Origin: Tolypothrix campylonemoides VB511288
Lineage (GTDB): Bacteria > Cyanobacteriota > Cyanobacteriia > Cyanobacteriales > Nostocaceae
NCBI GenBank assembly: GCA_000828075.3
Contig: JXCB02000039.1
Span: 594,612 to 658,611 of the forward strand
Direction of reading: 5' to 3'
DNA: 64,000 bases
The position numbers and the translations under genes are program-made. Of this stretch, positions 51,066 through 59,733 are shown piece by piece; the stretch's first letter is position 1; the number at the start of each line of letters is the position of its first letter. The notes below the pieces were generated by a model. That model was not told where the DNA came from. It worked only from the letters and a program-made list of their open reading frames with translations, and made no database searches.

Positions 51066-51111
51066 ACAATGCACAATATTTCTGTGAAACTCGCAATTTT
51101 TCGGGTTCTGC
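51066..51111 (-). promoter_or_regulatory. Shared 46-bp upstream element, copy 2 (precursor 2 operon)
   Basis: On the plus strand it runs ACAATGCACAATATTTC, then TGTGAAACTCGCAATTTTTC, and ends TTCTGC. It lies 50-95 bases upstream of precursor 2. It is the best match to the consensus of the four copies. Confidence 0.75.
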
Positions 51112-51322
51112 GGATGCAGACTGTAATGCGCTTGGATGTCAGCCAAATCAGTTCAAAGCTTTTCCAAAATCCTATACCACTGAAAACAAAGCCCAACTGC
51201 TAACAGCTAGTTGGGCTGGTTGGCTGACTTTTGCTAGCATGACTGGGTGAATCGATCACCGCTATATGAATCATGCAAAGCGTGGGCATGGTGTAACCAG
51301 TGACGTGTTAGTCAGTGGCTTA

Positions 51323-51604
51323 TTACCCCCAAAATGCATTCCACACATCCTTAGCAGTTTTCACAACCTCACGTGCAATTTGCTTTACACCGCCGCCTGC
51401 AATTGCTTCCAATTCTTCTTCTTTCAATTCTTCAGACTCGGTTGTTTCAGCAATAGCCTTTATATCCTCAGCACTAAAGCTATAACCTGATTGTTGAGCA
51501 ATCTTCAACAAATCTTCTTTGTTAGCTGCTGCTTGGACTTTTTGTTTTAATGTCGAATCATTTTCAACTTGAGTGAAGAAATCCAAAACGTTTTGCTTTG
51601 ACAT
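51323..51604 (-). CDS. Nif11-type precursor peptide 3, amphipathic core
   Basis: The 93-residue peptide has AGGAGA before its ATG, a Nif11 leader (NVLDFFTQVENDSTLKQKVQ, GYSFSAEDIKAIAE) and the site ELEAIAGG. The 22-residue core begins GVKQIAREVVKTAKDV and ends WNAFWG. It has no Cys or Ser and only one Thr. It would form an amphipathic helix with Lys/Arg and Val/Ile/Trp faces, like helical bacteriocins. Neither LanM nor the YG-type maturase has an evident target. It is monocistronic with element copy 3 about 200 bases upstream. Confidence 0.9.
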   Translation of the reverse strand: MSKQNVLDFFTQVENDSTLKQKVQAAANKEDLLKIAQQSGYSFSAEDIKAIAETTESEELKEEELEAIAGGGVKQIAREVVKTAKDVWNAFWG

Positions 51605-51802
51605 GATTGAATCTCCTATCTTCTAAATTTAGTAGAGCCTTAGATGCGTTTACAAACCGTTTAATTTGTTTGTCACTATAAATATAAAAAGATTTCCAAC
51701 TCTTGTTAATCTCTTATTTTTCGTTAATTAATCGCTAATTTTTAGCTATAAAAATGTATTTATTTTCTTGAAAATCACCTTATACAAAAGGCATTGAGTG
51801 AG

Positions 51803-51848
51803 AAAATGCCTTATTTTTATGTGAAAATCACAATTTTTTTGGTTCTGC
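51803..51848 (-). promoter_or_regulatory. Shared 46-bp upstream element, copy 3 (precursor 3)
   Basis: On the plus strand it carries ATGTGAAAATCACAATTTTT in its centre and GGTTCTGC at its end, aligning without gaps to the other copies. Its left third is diverged. It lies about 200-245 bases upstream of precursor 3. Confidence 0.65.
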
Positions 51849-52077
51849 TTCATGTGTATGACGGTGCCATAGCTGTATTAAATAGAAGAAGTTCCTAAGT
51901 TACATATAGCATTAGCTGAACTTAAGTTTATAGAAATTTTTATAAAAGAAAGAAGGATGTCTGAAAAAACTTTCGTATTACTTCATAGAAGGTTTTTTGA
52001 TTTTTCAGACTCCTATTTTTTAGAAACCCATTAGGTAATACCGTTTTGAAAAAAAGAATGCGACACATGATAACTCA
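51849..52077. other. AT-rich gap
   Basis: No gene is seen. A short inverted repeat around TCTGAAAAAAC and TTTTTCAGAC (about 51960-52010) could end transcription on either strand. Confidence 0.35.
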
Positions 52078-52293
52078 TATAGAAATCCGGTTTGATTCTT
52101 GCTAATACCAATTCTATGTGAGGCTGCGCTTTATTCACTCTAGACATCATAATGAATTGTGCGATTGCATACCAAAAAAATCATTTAAATACCTTTGTTG
52201 CAAAAGTACGTGAAAACAAAGATTAGAGATTATTTTCTGACGAAAGTGACACAAGAGGGATAAGTATACTGAGAATCAAACCGGATTCCTATA
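52078..52293. mobile_element. 216-bp MITE with 22-bp inverted ends
   Basis: TATAGAAATCCGGTTTGATT (52078 on) is mirrored by AATCAAACCGGATTCCTATA ending at 52293, one mismatch over 22 positions. The TA-type ends and TATAGGA start suggest mobilisation by an IS630/Tc1-like transposase. It lies between LanM 1 and precursor 3. Confidence 0.75.
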
Positions 52294-52339
52294 TAAGCGT
52301 GTGTACCCTTAGAGTAGCGGGGCGCGTAGCCATTGCTGT

Positions 52340-55300
52340 TTACTCCCACAGCAACACGGAAGGGAGCGATTCTGGATACGCTAGCCTCAGTAGTTCATAA
52401 CCTATTCCGGCTGTGCCTTGAAAGAAACCAGGATTGTAAACATCTTTGGGAAGCTCGGGAAGTAGATAAAAAGCACCCGCGTGTTTTGCCCTAGCCAAAA
52501 CCCGTGCCGCCTGTTTTTGGGCAGTTTCCCACAACTGCGGGCGCGACAGCTTGGAACCAGCTAACAATAGTAACTCCATCCTGCCAAAATTGCCACAACA
52601 GAGGCGGTCGAGGTTCTCTAAACCAAACTCTTGGGTTGTGTTTAAGGCGACGGCAATATCTTGCCGGATTTCTGAATTATCAAGAATCTTCAGACCCCCC
52701 AAACGGGCTAAGCCGACACCGGAAGCGCCATGACACCAAGCGATCTGAAACGAAGGCTTACCCAAACTTAGGGAAAATGATCGCACATCCGGCCAATTAC
52801 CAGCGATGGGGCAATAAACACTGCGTTCGTAAACGATGGCTTCCGTCGCCGCTTCTAGAAAAGCTGACTCTTGCGTGGGTTGGTACAATCGCAGCAAGGA
52901 ATAAGCAATGCCCGCCGCACCATGAGCCAATCCCGTCATTAATTTGCCATCTGCGTTTGCCCAAGCTCTAGGTCCAGAATTGCTAGCAGTGCGGTTATGG
53001 AGCAGGTGATAACCACAAGCAATAGCTTGCTCCAAAACAGCTGAGTCTAAAGTTGCTTGGTACAAAGCTAGTAACCCTAGTATTGTCCCTGCTGCTCCAG
53101 ACATCGTGTCAAAGTAGCGATCACTCGCAATGCTTTCTTGGCTTATTAGGGAGGCGGCAAGTCTTGCAAGATCCAAAAGCTCGGGTTCATTCAGAAATTG
53201 ACTGCTTCGCACCAAGGTATAAATAATAGACCCTATTCCCGTAGCTCCACCAATGCCGATTTGTTTAGTAATTTTGGTCTTAAATTTTGAGTCTGTGTTG
53301 TGCAAATTTTTTCTCAAGGGTTGCAAGGCTCTCAGTGCCAAATCCCGAAATCCTGCGCCACCAGTAATTTTTTCCAACGCCGCTAGAAATAAAGCGATCC
53401 CGCAAACGCCGTCATACAAGCTGTAGTCCAATGGCTGGAGTTGCAACCGCTGAACTCTGGGAATGTACGCCATGCCAATCCAGTTAACACTACCGTCAAC
53501 AGCGTAATCAGCCCGTTGTTGCAGCTCTTGGGCGATCGCCACTGCCTCTTGGATTATCTGTGCTTGTGTCAACTGAGCAGTTGCACTCAGATTCACACTA
53601 GGAGCAACACGCTCAGTGGATACAGCACTGCCGTGTTCACAGGTTGCCCTTGAATACAAAGAACCTCGAATAATGGCAATTTGTTGGGCTAAGTTTGCAT
53701 CACTAAGCTGCTGTAGATTGAAAATTGCCCGGTCATAGCTAGGTTCTTTAAAACATCCCGCAATTTTTAGCTCAGGGCTTACCGTCAAAGCATCGCTGTT
53801 AGAGTCAGCAGTAAAATAAGGAACATCCAATTGTTCCAGGGCTTGTAGCTCCATTGCTAACAGCGACCAGACAGAAGGTTTCGTATCGGCTACTAAGAGC
53901 GCCCGACTCAGCACATCAAGTTCAATGCTGCGGTCTGCACCATTCCGCAAGAATTCGGGGTGTAGGGTTTTAAGCAGGATACGAGCGTAAACTTCAGTAG
54001 CTCGAAACACAAACCGTACTTGCTGATGGGCAAGAGCTCCTAAAGGACTATCACTCATCAGGAGCGCTTCTCGTCGTTCCATTAGAAACAGATACATCTG
54101 CTGGAAACCATCTACGATTTCGTCAACATAATTGTTCGCTGAGAGAGTGATGCCATTTAGAGTAGGTGCATTGGCTGAGGATGGCATTGTGCCAATCTCA
54201 TACTCTAGTGCCATATTATCTGTGTTAATATGCTGCCACTTTGGCATCTGAACAGGGATCTCCTGTCCGCCAACTCCCCCTAAACCACTGATGTCGTAGG
54301 CAACCTGTCCTTCCTTATATTCCCATCTCGGTATGAGTCCAACCCGCAGCACGGAGTCCCCGAAAAATTCCTGACTTGCTGGAGATTGTGCTCCCACTTC
54401 CTCGCTTCTGTAAGCAATATCGCTAGCGTGGGGATGCATAATAGTTTCCATGTCTATCAGCACCAAGTGTTCTCCACTGGCGATTAGATTTTCTTGATGG
54501 CAGTCAGTTGCTCCTAGACTGTAGAGGAGACACAAAAGCATCCCAGCACGCCGGTAGTGGCGCTTGGCTGCTGCTTCATCTTCACAGGGCAAATGCTGCA
54601 CATACTCCACCCAGCCGTGGGTAGTGCGATTGATGAGTTTGAGTAACTGGAACGGTAGCAGAACACTCTGCTGATTAAACCAGGCTAGCAACTGTAAATA
54701 CGCTGCTTCCAAAGCCAAGTTCTTGGGCTTGTAAATCAGTTTCAGACCAGAAGCAAAGGTAAGGGCAAGAACGGAACGCCCCCGGTTGTGAGGGTCAGAG
54801 AGAAAAGGCTCGATAGCAACGACCTGACCCGTATCCTCTAGAAAAGTTTGCTGAATAGTTGGCAAGTCTGAAGCTAATCGCTGGAGAAATTCCGCTGTTG
54901 CTTCCACCCAGAAATCTGTCGCCGTCGCCACTAGCCGAGCTAAAGCGTTGTACTTTTGAAAAAAGGACAGCATCCCTCCTGTTGTGAGACTCTTGACAAA
55001 GTCTTGGTACTGCTCCTTGGCACGACTGCCTTGCAGTTGTCCCAGTAAGCGGCTTAAGCCGGATTGCTTTAGCACTCGAAAAGCTGAAAACTCCAACTGT
55101 AAAGACTGGGCACAAATAGTTGATAATCGGTTTAACAGACTGCGCTGCAGACTACTGTGAGCCTTTTCTGACAGCAGTTGGTAGCTGACGCCTGTTTGGG
55201 CAATCAGTTTTTGCCGTGCCACCTGAACAAAAGGCAGAAAAACGTCTTCAAAGGGAATAGGCTCTTCGGGATTTAGACAGCGGTAGGTATCTACATCCCC

Positions 55301-55609
55301 TGTTTGTAAGTCGGTTTGCAAAACCTCCCGTAGGGTTTCTGCCCAGATGGGGAGTTTTTGTGCATCAGCAAGGCGAACATTACCCAAGACCTGATGAACT
55401 GTGTTTACATTCAGATTATCCCAGGCAAGGCGTTTTGCAAATTTTTCCTGATTTCCTTGAGCAACAACCTGACACCATTTCTCAGTACGAGAGTTGCTCA
55501 GTTTATAGTTTGCTTGTGCTGCTTCTCTAATGAAGCCATCACTCAACCGCTCAGTGATTGTGCTAGCTTGCTCGACAATTTTGAGTAAATCTTGCTGAGA
55601 AACTTTCAT
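52340..55609 (-). CDS. Class II lanthipeptide synthetase LanM 1, CCG type
   Basis: The 1089-residue enzyme has an N-terminal dehydratase (about 150-620; DCHQENLIASGEHLVLIDME is part of its kinase-like active site) that phosphorylates and eliminates Ser/Thr. Its C-terminal LanC-like cyclase (about 700-1085) has zinc-site residues in WCHGASGVG (about 960) and LCCGNFGRME (about 1003). The CCG instead of CHG at the second site is the ProcM-like signature linked to broad substrate range. A 32-bp element is shared with the NHLP precursor promoter. The second LanM at 59734 is a paralogue, duplicated together with its 3' flank. Confidence 0.95.
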   Translation of the reverse strand: MKVSQQDLLKIVEQASTITERLSDGFIREAAQANYKLSNSRTEKWCQVVAQGNQEKFAKRLAWDNLNVNTVHQVLGNVRLADAQKLPIWAETLREVLQTDLQTGDVDTYRCLNPEEPIPFEDVFLPFVQVARQKLIAQTGVSYQLLSEKAHSSLQRSLLNRLSTICAQSLQLEFSAFRVLKQSGLSRLLGQLQGSRAKEQYQDFVKSLTTGGMLSFFQKYNALARLVATATDFWVEATAEFLQRLASDLPTIQQTFLEDTGQVVAIEPFLSDPHNRGRSVLALTFASGLKLIYKPKNLALEAAYLQLLAWFNQQSVLLPFQLLKLINRTTHGWVEYVQHLPCEDEAAAKRHYRRAGMLLCLLYSLGATDCHQENLIASGEHLVLIDMETIMHPHASDIAYRSEEVGAQSPASQEFFGDSVLRVGLIPRWEYKEGQVAYDISGLGGVGGQEIPVQMPKWQHINTDNMALEYEIGTMPSSANAPTLNGITLSANNYVDEIVDGFQQMYLFLMERREALLMSDSPLGALAHQQVRFVFRATEVYARILLKTLHPEFLRNGADRSIELDVLSRALLVADTKPSVWSLLAMELQALEQLDVPYFTADSNSDALTVSPELKIAGCFKEPSYDRAIFNLQQLSDANLAQQIAIIRGSLYSRATCEHGSAVSTERVAPSVNLSATAQLTQAQIIQEAVAIAQELQQRADYAVDGSVNWIGMAYIPRVQRLQLQPLDYSLYDGVCGIALFLAALEKITGGAGFRDLALRALQPLRKNLHNTDSKFKTKITKQIGIGGATGIGSIIYTLVRSSQFLNEPELLDLARLAASLISQESIASDRYFDTMSGAAGTILGLLALYQATLDSAVLEQAIACGYHLLHNRTASNSGPRAWANADGKLMTGLAHGAAGIAYSLLRLYQPTQESAFLEAATEAIVYERSVYCPIAGNWPDVRSFSLSLGKPSFQIAWCHGASGVGLARLGGLKILDNSEIRQDIAVALNTTQEFGLENLDRLCCGNFGRMELLLLAGSKLSRPQLWETAQKQAARVLARAKHAGAFYLLPELPKDVYNPGFFQGTAGIGYELLRLAYPESLPSVLLWE

Positions 55610-55650
55610 TTATATGATTGCCTCATAATACTGTAATAGCTCACGTACAA

Positions 55651-55682
55651 CAATAGTTTTTGCTCAAAGTTGCACTTATTTC
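55651..55682 (-). promoter_or_regulatory. Second shared element, copy A (LanM 1)
   Basis: The 32 bases beginning CAATAGTTTTTGCTCAAAGT match 56621-56652 at 28 of 32 positions. It lies about 40-75 bases upstream of LanM 1. Its plan (CAATATTT, TG, AA, CA, TTTTTC) resembles the right part of the 46-bp element. Confidence 0.6.
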
Positions 55683-55708
55683 CCCTTAAAAAAGAGTTAT
55701 ATTATCAG

Positions 55709-55813
55709 CTAAAGCGCTTTATTATAAGTCCACTGATAATTGTTCTGATAAGTAGTAAGCATTGCAGTTCCTCTAGCCACAGCTGCCAACTCCTGTTCAT
55801 TCTTAGTAATTTG
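55709..55813 (-). pseudogene. Leaderless NHLP precursor remnant
   Basis: A minus-strand open stretch reads NEQELAAVARGTAMLTTYQN and ends WTYNKAL. This resembles the EEELEAVAGG cleavage region plus core of the intact precursor at 56175, with the GG changed to RG. Its 5' flank (about 55800-55910) is a clear copy of the 5' leader of that precursor gene. The start codon and the whole leader are deleted, so it cannot be expressed as a precursor. Confidence 0.6.
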
Positions 55814-56174
55814 TTAGTAGATAGAAGTAGTCTCTGCCCTGCTTCCTCTGATAGGAGTTGCAAATGCAGCGAATATTGTGGTATAAATAGGTAGGAACAA
55901 ATAAGCTGAAGACAGCGTCCGAACTGGTAGCGCAGTTTGAGAGCAAGGTTCTTAAGTTTAATTTGCCCCACCTAATTAATATGAGAAGTCAAAGAGCGCA
56001 CAAAGTAGCACCTTTGGAGTGAAGTTGCACGATTGCGCTTAAGGTACAGTTCCCTATTGGTCATTGGTATTTAGGATTCTACCTCTGACACTTCTAATCA
56101 TATGACTGGAGGTTTAACCAGCTACGGCTATCAACTGCCGTTAAAATGCCCTAATAGTTGCAACCAAATCAGCT
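55814..56174. other. Duplicated 5' leader DNA and AT-rich gap
   Basis: Bases 55800-55910 resemble 56505-56600. Shared text includes GTTAGTAGAT, GAGTTGCAA.TGCAGCGAA and CTGC.TCCTCTG. The rest holds no gene. Confidence 0.5.
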
Positions 56175-56498
56175 TCAGACGCAGCTAGATAGGCCGCATG
56201 CTACTGTTTTAATAACAATTGTCCAGCCGCCTCCAGCTACAGCTTCCAACTCCTCTTCAGACAGTTCAGAGCCAGTTGGAGCTACGGGCTTCATGGGCAA
56301 TACGATGTAAAGGGTGTTGGGGTTTTCCTCTACTACTTTAATGTCAAGATTGTCAGGAGCTTGTGTCAGCCCCAGTTCCCGGATAACTGTTGCCCTAGGA
56401 TTACTTAGCAGTTCTTGCTTAAACGCTTCATCCTGCCAAGCTTTAGCAATGATTTGGGCTTCCATTTCCTGGCGAGTGGTAGTTTGTTGTTCAGACAT
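56175..56498 (-). CDS. NHLP-type lanthipeptide precursor (precursor 4)
   Basis: Start ATG 56498 (MSEQQTTTRQEMEAQIIAKA) follows AAGAGG; the longer TTG start is not needed. The leader of about 88 residues is nitrile-hydratase-like (NHLP), with DEAFKQELLSNPRATVIREL and NTLYIVLPM, and ends ELEAVAGG. The 17-residue core is GWTIVIKTVACGLSSCV: two Thr, two Ser and two Cys. It is the only precursor here that can receive (methyl)lanthionine rings, at most two. It lies between the two LanM genes and shares an upstream element with LanM 1. Confidence 0.93.
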   Translation of the reverse strand: MSEQQTTTRQEMEAQIIAKAWQDEAFKQELLSNPRATVIRELGLTQAPDNLDIKVVEENPNTLYIVLPMKPVAPTGSELSEEELEAVAGGGWTIVIKTVACGLSSCV

Positions 56499-56620
56499 GT
56501 TCAAAACCTCTTAGTAGATTGTTAGTAGATTGGAAGTACTCACTGCTCTGCGTCCTCTGGTATGAGTTGCAATTGCAGCGAACATTTATATAGTAGGCAA
56601 TGACTAAGGGGAGCGCACTG

Positions 56621-56652
56621 CAATATTTTTTGCTCGAAGTTACACTTTTTTC
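56621..56652 (-). promoter_or_regulatory. Second shared element, copy B (precursor 4)
   Basis: It begins CAATATTTTTTGCTCGAAGT and ends CACTTTTTTC, differing at four of 32 positions from the copy before LanM 1. It lies about 120-155 bases upstream of the precursor start. This pairs substrate and enzyme under one signal. Confidence 0.65.
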
Positions 56653-56710
56653 ATTGTTTCTGATTTGGTGGAGAAGCTTAGTGAACTTGGGAAGCGTCTC
56701 TAATAAACTA

Positions 56711-56763
56711 CCCCACCCAAAAGCTTCATGAGTAGCTATCGCTACTCTGGCTTTTGGGCGGGG
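56711..56763 (+). terminator. Large hairpin between methyltransferase and precursor 4
   Basis: CCCCACCCAAAAGC (56711-56724) pairs with GCTTTTGGGCGGGG (56750-56763) with one mismatch. An inner GAGTAGC/GCTACTC stem completes it. Five Ts follow on the plus strand. It follows the 3' end of the methyltransferase gene by about 40 bases and probably isolates the two transcription units. Confidence 0.6.
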
Positions 56764-56803
56764 TTTTTCGCTAAAGGTATGCAGTAGATGGGTCTTTCTA
56801 CCA

Positions 56804-57691
56804 CTAATGCTTAAACAGATCTGAAACACTCCACTCTCGCTCAAGCAAGACAATACTGGCCATCCTGTAGAAGATTTCTCGATATTTTGAAGAGAACCGA
56901 GCCAGCAACCGCAAGAGCCAAGCAAGCCGAATATTGCGGTTCAGGCGGTGTGCCTCTTCCCACACTGAATGAGACTTAGCAACTTTCCAACTGTACTGGT
57001 GGAAAAATTCAGTTCCTTGCTTAGGGGCAAATTGCATTTTGGCATTATCGGCAGCAAAATATTTGCCGTACTTCATCTGAAAACATTCCAATCCAAACGG
57101 CGACATCAGATCAAAGATCCACCAACGGAAGTTGGACTGCGTATGCAAATCGGCAGCCAGCGAGGCTACCTGAGTGGGGGTCAGATAGCCGAGGAGCCCT
57201 TCAGTGATCACAAGAACCTGTTTTGCCGTAGTGCTAACCCTAAAGAATAGAGCATTCCTTGAAGCGACGTCAGTGAGATCCAACTTGACTAATTCCAGAG
57301 AACACGCTGGACGCTTACAGGCAAGTTTCTGTTGTTTGTAAGAAAGGATAACTGGGAAGTCAGCTTCAATCCAGTGAAGCGATGAAGGCAGGGACAGTCG
57401 GTATGGTCGAGTGTCGAGTCCAGCAGCCAGGTTAAGCACAGTGTCAACGCCTTCTTTCTCAATCAGCCGCAAGATCAGCTCGTCAATAATGCAGGTACGC
57501 ACCACAACCCCCGAAGCGACAGATTTTCCGCCACCTACTGTCCGCACTATCTCCTCGCCGCGTTCTCCAGCTAAAATCCGAGCGAGCGGGTCTCGGAAAT
57601 GAGCTTCTGGGCGCTCAGTCTCCATCGCACGATAAGCAGCTACCCAACGGGCGGTATCAGAAATATTTTCAATGGGAGAAGAAATACTCAT
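56804..57691 (-). CDS. SAM-dependent methyltransferase, LCM/PPM-like
   Basis: The 295-residue protein resembles leucine-carboxyl-methyltransferase-like O-methyltransferases. It has WVAAYRAMETERPEAHFRDP, the SAM motif VLNLAAGLDTRPYRLSLPSS, then WIEADFP and VLVITEGLLGYLTP. The group methylates carboxyl or hydroxyl groups on natural products. Lying between precursor 4 and the S9 peptidase, it may methylate a RiPP product, possibly its C-terminus; this is inference. It begins 54 bases after the S9 gene, so the two are probably co-transcribed. Confidence 0.87.
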   Translation of the reverse strand: MSISSPIENISDTARWVAAYRAMETERPEAHFRDPLARILAGERGEEIVRTVGGGKSVASGVVVRTCIIDELILRLIEKEGVDTVLNLAAGLDTRPYRLSLPSSLHWIEADFPVILSYKQQKLACKRPACSLELVKLDLTDVASRNALFFRVSTTAKQVLVITEGLLGYLTPTQVASLAADLHTQSNFRWWIFDLMSPFGLECFQMKYGKYFAADNAKMQFAPKQGTEFFHQYSWKVAKSHSVWEEAHRLNRNIRLAWLLRLLARFSSKYREIFYRMASIVLLEREWSVSDLFKH

Positions 57692-57745
57692 TTGTTTTTA
57701 GTCGATGATTCAAAAACAGAAGACAGAACTAAGAGCGCTCGTTTC

Positions 57746-59638
57746 CTACTTAATTACGCCTGAGTGACCTGGGATTTCTCCCATTGGTTCAACTCGACCC
57801 CCCAAGTATTTGGCTAAAAACTCCTCCGCTATGGCGTAGAAATGCAGCCGATTTTCTGGGCGTGCAAAACCGTGTCCTTCGTCGGTGTAGAGGATGTATT
57901 CAACGGGCTTATTCGCCTTCCGCATTGCTTCTACAATTTGATCGCTTTCAGCTTGCTTAACTCGTGGGTCATTAGCTCCTTGTGCAATCAGCAAGGGTTT
58001 TTGGATGCGGTCAGCAAAAAATAGGGGCGATCGCGACAAAAGAAACTCCTGTTCCTTCTCTAGGTCACCCACGCGGTAAGCCAACATCGCCTTCAATGGT
58101 GCCCAATAAGGGGGAAAGCTTTGCAGCATTGTCACCAAGTTGCTCGGACCAACGATATCCACACCAGCTGCGAAGACATCAGGTGTGAAGGTCAATCCTA
58201 CCAAAGTTGCGTAGCCGCCATAGGAGCCACCCATAATGGCAATCTTTTTCGGATCAACAATGCCCTGTTGCACCAGCCAGTTAGCGGCGTCAATCAAGTC
58301 AGAGTGCATCTTACCTGCCCACTCCCGATTACCAGCGTTGAGGAAATCTTTACCGTAGCCAGTGGAACCGCGAAAGTTGACTTGCAGCACTGCATAACCC
58401 CGGTTTGCAAGCCACTGCACTTCTGGATTGTAGCCCCAAGTATCACGCGCCCAAGGACCACCGTGAACGAGAAGTACCGCTGGTAAATTCGACTGAGGAA
58501 TACCCATCGGTGTTGTTACGTAGCCGTGGATGGTCAGTCCATCCTGCGCCTGGTAGGAAACTGGTTGCATTGATGCTAGCGACAACCCTTCCAGTTTGGG
58601 CTGGTTGCTAAAGAGCAAGGTGCTGGTCTTGGTACCTCGGTCGTAGGCATAGTAGTAGACCGGACCATCGTCAGTGACATAAGCCACCAACCAATTGTTG
58701 TCTGCCAAGTCACGGCTAATGACACCAAACTCTCCCTGGCGCACCTGGGCAAGTGCCTCAAAATCAGCTCTTATACTCTGGTCGAGAACCTGCCATTCCT
58801 GTTTGTCTGTGTAAAAAGCAACTGCCTGAATAATTCGCGTAACAGGATGCATGAGTATCCCGTTGATGTCGTACTGCGAATCCTCTGCTATGACGGTTTC
58901 CTTACGGGTGGCTAGGTCAAAGGCGATCAGACGCTGGGTGTTCGCATCGTGACTGCCAACGATGTAGAGCGTTTTGCCATCAATTGAAAAGCTAACCGCA
59001 TACCCTTCATCATCCGGCTCCCAGTGGCGGAGGGTTTCCCACGGCTTGTCAGGAAATTCCCGCAATAAAAGGTCATAACCACCATCAGGCATTGTTGCGA
59101 TCGCAGCCCGCACTTGAAACTTAGCATCAACTGTCCAGGTGATAACATTACCGGGGTTCTCTGTGTCGAACTCAACCGCGCCATTTTTGAGGTTGATACG
59201 GTAAACATCGTGCTTGCTTGGGTCTTTCAAGTTCATTCCCACCAGCATCTTATTAGGGAAATTGGGGTCAAGCGCTACCAGCTGAGCCTGAATTCCCTGG
59301 AACGGCGTCAGGTTCCGGACAATATTCGATTTGATATTCACTGCATAGAAGTGCCAGTTCTCATCACCATCGGCGTCTTGCAGGTAAATCAACTGTTCGC
59401 CGTCATACGTCCAGAAATATATCCGGATGCCACGCTTTTTATCAGCCGTCAGTTGGCGGTCGTCTTCCTGTCCCACGGTTCGCAGCCACACCTGTAAGAC
59501 GTTATTCTCGTCTGGAGCAAGGTACGCCAGGTACTTGCCATCCGATGACAATTGCGGGTGCGATCGCTCTGGGTTGCCGAAGAGAATTTCGCGCTTAATC
59601 AAGTTTACAACCGATTGCTCAATAGTCGAATTCTGCAC
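57746..59638 (-). CDS. S9-family (prolyl-oligopeptidase-like) serine peptidase
   Basis: The 630-residue protein has an N-terminal beta-propeller (about 30-370, PQLSSDGKYLAYLAPDENNV) and an alpha/beta-hydrolase domain with Ser in MGGSYGGYATL (about 472), Asp in GANDPRVK (about 557) and His in DEGHGFARP (about 589). No signal peptide is seen, so it is cytoplasmic. Family members act on short peptides, and POP-type enzymes remove leaders in some class III lanthipeptide systems. Here the PCAT already cuts at Gly-Gly, so trimming of the core or degradation of the leader is more likely. Confidence 0.93.
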   Translation of the reverse strand: MQNSTIEQSVVNLIKREILFGNPERSHPQLSSDGKYLAYLAPDENNVLQVWLRTVGQEDDRQLTADKKRGIRIYFWTYDGEQLIYLQDADGDENWHFYAVNIKSNIVRNLTPFQGIQAQLVALDPNFPNKMLVGMNLKDPSKHDVYRINLKNGAVEFDTENPGNVITWTVDAKFQVRAAIATMPDGGYDLLLREFPDKPWETLRHWEPDDEGYAVSFSIDGKTLYIVGSHDANTQRLIAFDLATRKETVIAEDSQYDINGILMHPVTRIIQAVAFYTDKQEWQVLDQSIRADFEALAQVRQGEFGVISRDLADNNWLVAYVTDDGPVYYYAYDRGTKTSTLLFSNQPKLEGLSLASMQPVSYQAQDGLTIHGYVTTPMGIPQSNLPAVLLVHGGPWARDTWGYNPEVQWLANRGYAVLQVNFRGSTGYGKDFLNAGNREWAGKMHSDLIDAANWLVQQGIVDPKKIAIMGGSYGGYATLVGLTFTPDVFAAGVDIVGPSNLVTMLQSFPPYWAPLKAMLAYRVGDLEKEQEFLLSRSPLFFADRIQKPLLIAQGANDPRVKQAESDQIVEAMRKANKPVEYILYTDEGHGFARPENRLHFYAIAEEFLAKYLGGRVEPMGEIPGHSGVIK

Positions 59639-59733
59639 CTTTATCTCCTAGAATTTGCTAGTTAGCCTGTGTACGCATAGAAGCCGCCGCTCGGCTTCTC
59701 GTTTAGAGTAGCAGGGCGCGTAGCTATTGCTGT

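Noticed and set aside
52504..52971. Long plus-strand open frame antisense to LanM 1
   Set aside because: It mirrors the codon structure of the synthetase gene on the other strand, has no ribosome site or recognisable motif, and a similar shadow frame occurs opposite LanM 2.
55705..55971. 88-codon minus-strand frame between LanM 1 and precursor 4
   Set aside because: It overlaps the duplicated leader DNA in a different frame from the precursor-like text and shows no leader motif; the remnant frame at 55709-55813 explains the region better.
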